NCBI GenBank assembly: GCA_964030785.1
Contig: OZ034966.1
Location: forward strand, 87,501 to 151,500
From: Siderastrea siderea
Taxonomy: Eukaryota > Cnidaria > Anthozoa > Scleractinia > Rhizangiidae
Reading direction: 5' to 3'
Length of the DNA: 64,000 nt
The translations under genes and the position numbers were made by a program. Of the stretch, positions 58,801 through 64,000 are shown one piece after another (within the stretch, counting starts at the first letter, position 1; the number at the start of each line of letters is the position of its first letter). The notes under the pieces were generated by a model. It had not been told where the DNA came from, made no database searches, and saw only the letters and a list, made by a program, of their open reading frames with translations.

Positions 58801-60509
58801 CTATCAATCAAATCAATATCATCAATATCAATGTCGGTTTCGAACTCGCCATACCGCGATATGATTTCATGACCATTCATGACTGAATTTTCATTAGAAT
58901 TCGACTTATTTTCACTTTGTAAACCGTCTTCATAAGAGTCGATAATTATTGTGGGAACGTCTACTTGATCCGATGGAAGTTTCTCGTTCGAAATTTGCTT
59001 CTCTGGCGCTGTTATTTCATCGCTGCCCGACATGGAGAAAAACGTCCAAGCGTGCGTTGTGTGCCCATCATAATCAGCTATGTCATCACTATAGCCATTT
59101 AATTGAAATTCACCGCCTTGACTTTTGTTTGTATCCACGTCAATACCTGCTAATCCCCTGGTATCCTCCATAGGGACATCACTTAGCTCTTGGAGCAGTT
59201 CTTTCGCAGTGTTACCATGGTCATGTTCTTCGTTCGTTGCATATTTGGAGTAGACGTCACGTATGGAATGTTGATCCAGGCCATTTTCGGTAGGACAGGA
59301 AATTTTCTGCATGTTAACTCCGCATAATGTAGGTACGTCGTCTTCATTTGCATCTTGTTTGAAACTTGGCTCAAGATCACAGTTAGGTAAAGTAAACAAT
59401 GAAGTGCATTCGATCACATTCTCGTGCAATTTTATTGGAATGTTCTGTTCTGTTGAGAGGTTGTCGGCTTTGTCTGAACTTATGTCGAAGCCACCGGAAG
59501 TGAGCTCTGTAACTGTTTGGCACTTTGTCGCTATCACGCTTTCCTGCGTTTCAGAGTGACGTGTATCGTTCGACACGCTGTATTGGCAGTGTTCTGTATC
59601 TTCCACTTTAGGACGATTGTCAGTTTGCCGAGATAATAAAGAAGTGTCATTTTGGTCTGTTTTTACAGCCTCGAGGGGCGATTCAACGTTTGATGCGTTT
59701 TTAACATTTTCTGAAGTGTAACGCGAGTAGTTGCTTGCAGCAGGCTGAGTTGTTATGACGCGATCTTGTTTCGTATCTAAAATTTCTGGCTGCGACTCTT
59801 GGCTTTTCAAAGATATTACGATATTTGTGTCTTTCTCAGGATAATTATATCCCTTATTTACTGAGCTTTCTATCGATCCGCCATTGTTATTAACGATCGA
59901 CTGGTAGACGGTTGACAAATTAGTAAAGCTTTTGTCATCTTGAATACCATCGATATCAGTATCTTGAGATTTCTCACTGCTTTCTGTGTCAGTTTCCTCA
60001 TCATACTCCTCCTCTTCGACAATGCTAGGCAAAAGTCCGGGGAATATAAGATCCATATTTTCCATCGAGTGTCTTCGAGCGGCTCCAAGGGCAATTGGAA
60101 AATCAGTTTCGTCGCAATTTTCATCATCCCACGCGTACTGTGAGTAATGGATGTGAATTTCATCGTCAATGTACTCGTAGACACTCGGATCCTCTTCTTT
60201 CACAATACGAACCGGGGAAACATTTTCCAAGCTTTCTTCTTTCAATTTGTCGTTCTTAAACCGCAAATCATCGCTTAAATGTTCGAGAATTCTCTTGGCC
60301 ACCTCCTCTTCTTTATCAATTTCCTCGATTTGACCGACAGACCTTCGCATCGGAGCGATTTGTGTGATGTAAAACCACACAGTTACAACGAGCAGCAAAA
60401 CAAACGCGAAAGACCAAAATGCGACGGATATTTCACCGTCGATGTCTTCAATATTTTCAGGCGGGTTTATTGCATCCTTAACAGACATAATTATTGCCAT
60501 GAATACCAT
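52803..60509 (-). CDS. Very long acidic, membrane-anchored protein with C-terminal MYND-like finger (AJM1-type)
   Basis: Intronless. The open frame runs from 60548, but that codon is GTG. The first ATG in frame is at 60509 in a strong context (A at -3, G at +4), giving 2568 residues; a spliced upstream exon remains possible. Near the N-terminus VAFWSFAFVLLLVVTVWFYI (about residues 30-50) is a single membrane helix, followed by basic APMRR. Most of the rest is Glu/Asp/Ser/Thr-rich and disordered, with degenerate repeats such as SVTENK / SVPEIKEK / SVVEAKETK in the middle third. From about residue 2276 there is a finger (CSNPRCEREE...CPACFTYYCTRACRRIHWSE), then KGRGSVMVTFAS and QEFVLNLAIIAGKMENLP, paralogous to the short gene, and an extra C-terminal segment of about 80 residues. 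The AJM1 resemblance is from memory. It is probably a scaffold held at a membrane. Confidence 0.85.
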   Translation of the reverse strand: MVFMAIIMSVKDAINPPENIEDIDGEISVAFWSFAFVLLLVVTVWFYITQIAPMRRSVGQIEEIDKEEEVAKRILEHLSDDLRFKNDKLKEESLENVSPVRIVKEEDPSVYEYIDDEIHIHYSQYAWDDENCDETDFPIALGAARRHSMENMDLIFPGLLPSIVEEEEYDEETDTESSEKSQDTDIDGIQDDKSFTNLSTVYQSIVNNNGGSIESSVNKGYNYPEKDTNIVISLKSQESQPEILDTKQDRVITTQPAASNYSRYTSENVKNASNVESPLEAVKTDQNDTSLLSRQTDNRPKVEDTEHCQYSVSNDTRHSETQESVIATKCQTVTELTSGGFDISSDKADNLSTEQNIPIKLHENVIECTSLFTLPNCDLEPSFKQDANEDDVPTLCGVNMQKISCPTENGLDQHSIRDVYSKYATNEEHDHGNTAKELLQELSDVPMEDTRGLAGIDVDTNKSQGGEFQLNGYSDDIADYDGHTTHAWTFFSMSGSDEITAPEKQISNEKLPSDQVDVPTIIIDSYEDGLQSENKSNSNENSVMNGHEIISRYGEFETDIDIDDIDLIDSDELENEGEFSIYFKKHVSVTDLDKILSEEGQTESNGDSSKVLETDLSTEAPCVPVEEADVDISKACTEIMQDRETNQSGAEDTETNEFSHIASETRYIDDESDMNIDKSVVVSTRLSDCLDKQANGKDFDETNSWSDSCLSKGYTVESLFDDVSFQKDGVYGELVISKLNENHSNEPDESSFDPYGEDWYGFSEELKSDRKPFLFTIPEDEEIGLAEFDRSYEEYFGGTRDDQSYDNNFFATMDRGQDQLLKAPIASVEADDSDFDLDEKEETEETKRNETEKSNRGTAKDEQQKSQEIDLQNNISFNGVTESNGIIDSESGPTTDEDQTSDKILTHNGVTENGAKTEGADIAGIDNTRSVKIVKKIKIFVRKEVNVAKDDRDLTKGFIVSPKHLLENPEKDETSVKDTTCALEEVKEDVILACRECNSHRPYEVAKSEIVPMNQFVEPLTYEEENCPISQTDAKNMKVTTKKEHYIPTNPEPKSVVDTIKARVPRGEADVTRDVAQLPVQSDKEKVDIELKEAAVIVPRLSSVVADTPESDIKKVFNQNTTQDNPAKNDAELGSRAAADTVESRTRPAEVHTPETHETKEKVYAEPELEVRVSTLAPDAQESDNTRDITSLPPQIDKPNAITKPESKLEQLTTVETPLSSGDTKECLTKRPAAISVMKVNGKPNSSIERKSIKARSLPVQDHAQDDKVTVNAAPERKVVAKTLETRVTPVKAKAPERENTRDAAQLSDDRTINAVNEKITETDTHFIVQAEPDVCNIESKSLVANPKRGTEHTRAKSPQESPPVKVSVQEKDLQDGKGGSKVRSPISSPTPLEKRPRKTYLTTCNIRLTKSHEDLRFVERAPEYLQESIQEEESPDVQSPQSELSETPTTPDLRRLGSEDDAFESVEPPSIHTAKITVQEVIGDRQRIVILNVKKKVHGKARWKSLNDLDSIKMALAPQRRRSDLGTGMASFAEEEEMIEENETRSTPKVMPIEVKSRQDRKSLPEMAPASQPRKSPILKVTALQGRESVTENKTNKKATETIATPVLQEETVQSGESVPEIKEKASSPRKLPIIKATTVENLEFSAEKERKSEIIKATVTPTLQMKPTLNDESVVEAKETKLTKQEFKARVAQISPKDEVKAQLESTFVSEEDGNDKKVPTRVTRVHDISQVFEVIPRLERETITEIKDESTKGNKIKVRVSQRVSPSERKENIRPHPSPTVEETPKTDREIKAGSSELLHTADSKQRQGRESGYGSLGASPSSSARVNHVFVLEGANERSVSSLSSIDDEEDGETLGESRVMVTDLDALLAQQVAPQSEDIPPKSPEIEKPEAKEKVRVLARMEPVPEKVVRINKDGDEDKLVVRHVKHEEPIVVEPIIIADVAQQEESQVISAFLVNDGYDDDELDEVFFEEYTPYGDYDNAENSHLTHSSDADSETSSVNSLPLKQRHRHTRGSLEASSPGVRNRTESSGSSKTTTPVAELENEMDPTSSGSSTPDNKAHEISREESFSYKTPKQSLPTGIKTTTEYTSAFTSVSRMTNNRRPRAKSHGHRSDEELPMQDKGLPTSFQDVKTLPGLSIDKDRFKEAADARKSMPDLSTRKEQPLNDSPYLRGLSAHTRRWLSQNVWMDSSGQQDEEDLMTSDLFLYPSNRFQPGSNIDASFLSLANERDFPDDISVSTLSTRPQSPMSEFSFAGETPYWGLRRGSTTVIKCSNPRCEREEVLFGSEKTTYTSCPACFTYYCTRACRRIHWSEHKKVCFFGRINSYIRSFIYLCHKKEALKFQLSKTAKDGHKKKGRGSVMVTFASAQSARKFMTTGCMFFPSPPTYSSLQNVQAEGVISKHKVALMQHIKDYEPDQEFVLNLAIIAGKMENLPANPVPRRKVNTVLQVVKIPLSSKLKDTSPAPSLPNDPNTEMKVFYLPKCARHEFVNENEARRHYCRNISKNLKQYGIRLKHDYPDVYEKLCLYVDQNIHFTEPLTVYGNQGKKIVMCKIMPEAGEEQKKA

Positions 60510-62617
60510 GATGTCAAGAATCGATGAAAGAAGAATCTTCGATCCCACAGATTGCCGGTTTGTAGTCGTCGTCTAGCTGCGGCGATCTCACAAAACGTCC
60601 CCAACGGGTTGAGAAGATAAACAATTTTTACAGACCGAGTTCGGGACTACATCTCTACGGGCAACGCTGTAAACCCAAAGGAAATTTAATCGGCTTGGTC
60701 TGGGTCGGACAATCGTCTTTCAGTTCATGGAAATCGAACCGTGCAACCAGCTCTCAGGATTTGCATATGAATCGCTGGCGTTGAGAGCTAATTTGAATCC
60801 TAAAAATATGACGCATTATGTCCCCATTTTCGCTGCCACCAGCTACGAGTTTGTGCCAAAGCGATCGGATGGCCGCCAACTCATAAAATATACATCAGTT
60901 AGCTTTCACTTTTGCTCCGAACGGCGATTTCTTCGATGGAAACAGATCGCTCCTTCGCGTGTTTATCTTGGCTTTGAAACTTTTGATAGGTTGCAAGCCA
61001 CGTGAGCAAAACAATGACGGGCTGAAGTGACCGTATAAATTCTAAAATAACAACAATGCTTCTGATTATAGCATAGTAAGCTCATTGATAAAATGCCACG
61101 TCAGGTATCGGGCGCATGCAAGCATGAAAATAAAGACGACCTGGCTTATAACTATCCAGTTGATGAGATTTCATTTGTTCTTTAATATTAAACTTTGACG
61201 AGAGAGTGCACGCGATACGAAAGGAATAGTTTGTAGACTGACATCCAAAACAGGCTAAAGTGGCTTTCTTTTCAAAGGGAGGTGCTTTGTAATTTTATTT
61301 TAGCAATTAGCTATCCAGGGATGGAGTGCGGCCAGACTATTAATCAATTTTTATCTCGTGAGACTGTTTAAAATTTTTAAATTAATGTTGACACAATTCG
61401 AAAGCGATTACGGACAGTTTCCGCAATTCAACCTGTACCGGAAACGAGAGAAGGATATGTGCGCTAAAATTTTAATCGTTTCTGAATTCCCCAAATTGAC
61501 TCTGGGTATATATACTCTTTTCATTTTATTAGAAACACGGTTACAAGAAATCGGTTGCAAGTCGACATCAGTAAATAGGCGAGTGTTGACCGAGCCAAAT
61601 TGTTATTCACTCGAGAAGGACTCTTGATACTTTGTAAATATTTTTAAGCGACGCCAGTTAGCGAATTTACCGATTTGATGTAAACTTACAATTTGTTCCA
61701 AAACTGACGAAATTTATTTTATATGTTAAAATAACAACATAGAATTGCTAAATGGGCAGTAGTCGGTTGATCTTCTGGGACGAAAATCGCCAATATTAGT
61801 TACCAAATTCATTCGTCGCGTCCAATGTTGGATAAAGCTTTAGAATAAAATAGATTATTTTTTAATTTTGGAACGTTAATGGGTTTTGCATTCACTTGAA
61901 ATGCTACGCCTAAATTGAACCTTGCTTGCCCTAGCTTAAATTCGTGGCAATAACGGAACTGCTCGAGTCCGAATGAAAATGGATGATTTATTTCATTATA
62001 ATTTTTTAAAGAAATCTGGCTAGAATGGGAGAAATTAAAATTCTTGAAAATGAACACTTCAATTGTCGGCCGGGAACGCTACCATATCACGAGGGCACGT
62101 AAAGCGTTTAATCACACCTGCTCTGCTAGCTGTATACCCTTGTTCTAATAACCCACCTAAAATAACAGGTAAATTTATGTATGCTTGAATACAGAAAATG
62201 AGATCCCTGCTATCTGCGAAATGTCAGTAAAAGTCACTTCGCAGCAGCGTGCACCAGCATTCTACCACACAGGATGAAAGTGATTTTAAAAAGCGGAATT
62301 CTGCCGGGTTACTAACTGAGATTTGAAATTAACAATACTTAGTTTTTTCCACACCAAGAGCCCTGTCCACACTGAATTTCCCTATAGTGAATTAGGTTGT
62401 TGTATAAAAAAATAGCGCAATATCCGTAAATTTTAATTTCAGTTTTCTAATAAAATTTTTCAAAGCCATTGTTACGGCCGGGTGAAGGCTAGTGCCTTGA
62501 CATCGTAGTGCCCACGACATTGAATTTATAAATGAGAAGTTTTTATGCAGGACATATAGGAGAAAAAGGAACTCGCAGCGTGAACTAGTGCTAGTAGCGA
62601 CTCTCTCACGCGAAAAC
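60510..62617. other. Upstream region of the long gene and intergenic DNA
   Basis: Contains the likely promoter and 5' untranslated region of the long minus-strand gene. A 92-codon plus-strand frame at 60727-61005 has no recognisable domain. Otherwise AT-rich with no clear feature. Confidence 0.45.
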
Positions 62618-62625
62618 CTTAAGAC

Positions 62626-63021
62626 GCCAGGGGGGGGGGGGTATTCCGGATTCTAGTGACGGGGATGATCGAATGGGGGCAAAAATCAAAACCCCAAAAG
62701 CTGAATCCCTATGGCTTCCAACAAAACCCCCCAAAAATCCCTGGACCAAAAATTAACTCCCCAAAAAATCCCATGCCGAATTTCGAAGCCTTAAAAATTT
62801 TCATAAAGGAATACATGATATAACATGAACCACGCAGTCAGCACTACCAAGAATCTTGAGATTGTTTTAAATACCCAAAAAATCCCTACTTAAATCGAGC
62901 CACACACAAAAAAAATACTTGCCAAATGCTGCTACACAAAAAAATCCGGAAACGAAAATCTCAAACCCAAAAAAATCCTTCGATGATCCCAGTCACTTTA
63001 AATCCGGAGTGCCCCCCTAGG
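62626..63021. mobile_element. G-rich inverted-repeat element with near-identical 8-bp flanks (hAT-like), related in ends to 42005-42522
   Basis: Flanked by CTTAAGAC (62618-62625) and CCTAAGAC (63022-63029), 7 of 8 identical. The left end CCAGGGGG...GTATTCCGGATTCTAGTGAC then GGGGATGATCGAA is mirrored at the right (TTCGATGATCCCAGTCACTT then TAAATCCGGAGTGCCCCCC). The interior is rich in AAAACCCC and AAAAATCC. No coding frame. Confidence 0.78.
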
Positions 63022-63029
63022 CCTAAGAC

Positions 63030-63149
63030 CCAGCGGTTGTGCTGAAACTCACGGGTCTGGATTCGTTGCAAAGTTCACCATAAAAGAGAGCCTTTCGGAT
63101 GCGCCCATCCTCCCTGCGGCAGACATGGCCGAGCCATCTCAGACGTATT
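63030..63149 (-). pseudogene. Fragment of a LINE C-terminus (different family from the next)
   Basis: The minus strand reads RLRWLGHVCRREDGRIRKAL then FYGEL, a motif typical of the C-terminal part of RTE/BovB-like reverse transcriptase proteins. Only about 35-40 codons remain before it is cut by the plus-strand LINE. Confidence 0.6.
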
Positions 63150-64000
63150 TGTACCTGCTTTACACTTCACCCCTTTCTGACATTGTTAAGAAATTCAACT
63201 TGAGTTATCATTTTTATGCTGATGATTCACAACTTTATCTGTCCTTTCAGCCAACTATACCCGGTGATAGGGATTTAGCTGTGTCCAACATTGAGCGCTG
63301 TGTACACGAGATTGATCACTGGATGTTGATTAATCGTCTTAAACTGAACAAAGATAAGACTGAACTTCTAGTGATCTCCGCTAAACATCTACCGAGACCA
63401 ATCCTTCAAGAAATCTCTGTCGTCAATGAGACCATCCGCTCCTCGCAGAAAGCAAGAAATATTGGTGTCATTTTTGACCATCTTTTTCGTTTCAATGAGC
63501 ATATTGCAAGTATTTGCAAATCATCTTTTTATCATCTCCGTAATATCAGCAATATAAGAAAATACCTGTCATCCACCACTACTGAAATACTTGTTCATGC
63601 GTTTGTATCTTCAAAATTGGATCACTGCAATTCTTTACTCTATGGCTTACCGAACTGTCTAATAAAAAAGTTACAGCACGTCCAGAATGCCGTCGCTCGT
63701 CTCATTACCCTCTCAAGAAAACACGAACACATCACACCTATTTTGTTAAATCTCCACTGGCTTCCTGTTAATTATCGCATCATCTTTAAAATTCTACTCA
63801 TCACGTACAAGGCTCTAAACGATCTGGCACCTACATACGTTCGCGATCTTCTTACTCCTTACACTCCACCTCGTCAGCTACGTTCATCTTCAAAAGACCT
63901 TCTTTCAATTCCGCATTTCAATTTGAAAACATATGGCGCAAGATCTTTCTCCGTGGCGGCTCCTACACTCTGGAATACTCTGCCTTCTGACATCAAGAAC
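63150..64000 (+). pseudogene. LINE reverse transcriptase, 3' half, running off the window
   Basis: Continuous open frame to the last base with no stop: LLYTSPLSDIVKKFNLSYHF, then YADD in FYADDSQLYLSF, MLINRLKLNKDKTELLVIS, HVQNAVARLITLSRKHEHIT, ILLNLHWLPVNYRIIFKILL and LKTYGARSFSVAAPTLWNTL. These are conserved blocks of CR1/L2-type reverse transcriptases, from the palm active site to the C-terminal domain. The element is 5' truncated just before the YADD block, so it is not autonomous, but the remaining frame is intact, implying a young copy. Confidence 0.9.

Noticed and set aside
53556..59559. Numerous plus-strand frames opposite the giant gene
   Set aside because: They are antisense shadows of a long, biased coding sequence.
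60727..61005. 92-codon plus-strand frame upstream of the giant gene
   Set aside because: No domain recognised; it overlaps the likely promoter region and is not supported by any other signal.

Overview
The window is animal nuclear DNA, most likely from an anthozoan cnidarian (a coral or sea anemone). This is inferred from three things: AT-rich DNA with GT-AG introns, an immunoglobulin/fibronectin receptor built from symmetric phase-1 exons, and introns packed with short inverted-repeat elements, LINE tails and a tRNA-derived SINE. Nothing looks prokaryotic: there are no operons and no CRISPR array. No single marker fixes the species.

Layout. Bases 1-12508 are a tandem satellite with a unit of about 485 bp. 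It is interrupted by a TTAA-flanked inverted-repeat element (1773-2203) and by a dead, 5'-truncated LINE on the minus strand (4381-7421). Bases 13240-43105 hold one large minus-strand gene that I assembled exon by exon. It encodes a signal peptide, eight Ig domains, five FN3 domains, a Thr-rich stalk, one transmembrane helix and a cytoplasmic tail. All splice phases agree. The gene has two alternative, mutually homologous last exons (16675-17539 and 13240-13882), predicting proteins of 1639 and 1565 residues with different C-termini. Its introns hold a 1.9-kb TTAA-flanked element, a SINE, LINE fragments, a 152-bp palindrome and, in intron 1, a nest of inverted-repeat elements about 4 kb long. 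Bases 43106-47311 separate this gene from a divergent plus-strand gene and contain a 247-bp tandem duplication.

Bases 47312-48346 (+) and 52803-60509 (-) are two intronless, convergent paralogues. One is a short protein (about 344 aa) and the other a very long acidic membrane-anchored protein (about 2568 aa). They share a MYND-like zinc finger followed by a conserved domain, resembling the C-terminal part of apical-junction AJM1-type proteins. From about 62.6 kb to the end the DNA is transposon-derived: a G-rich inverted-repeat element with an 8-bp target duplication, a fragment of one LINE, and an open 3' half of a reverse transcriptase that runs off the window.

How the genes relate: the main gene is a cell-surface adhesion or guidance type receptor whose tail can be swapped, and the zinc-finger pair may be junction-associated. 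A shared role at cell contacts is only an inference from protein type and proximity.
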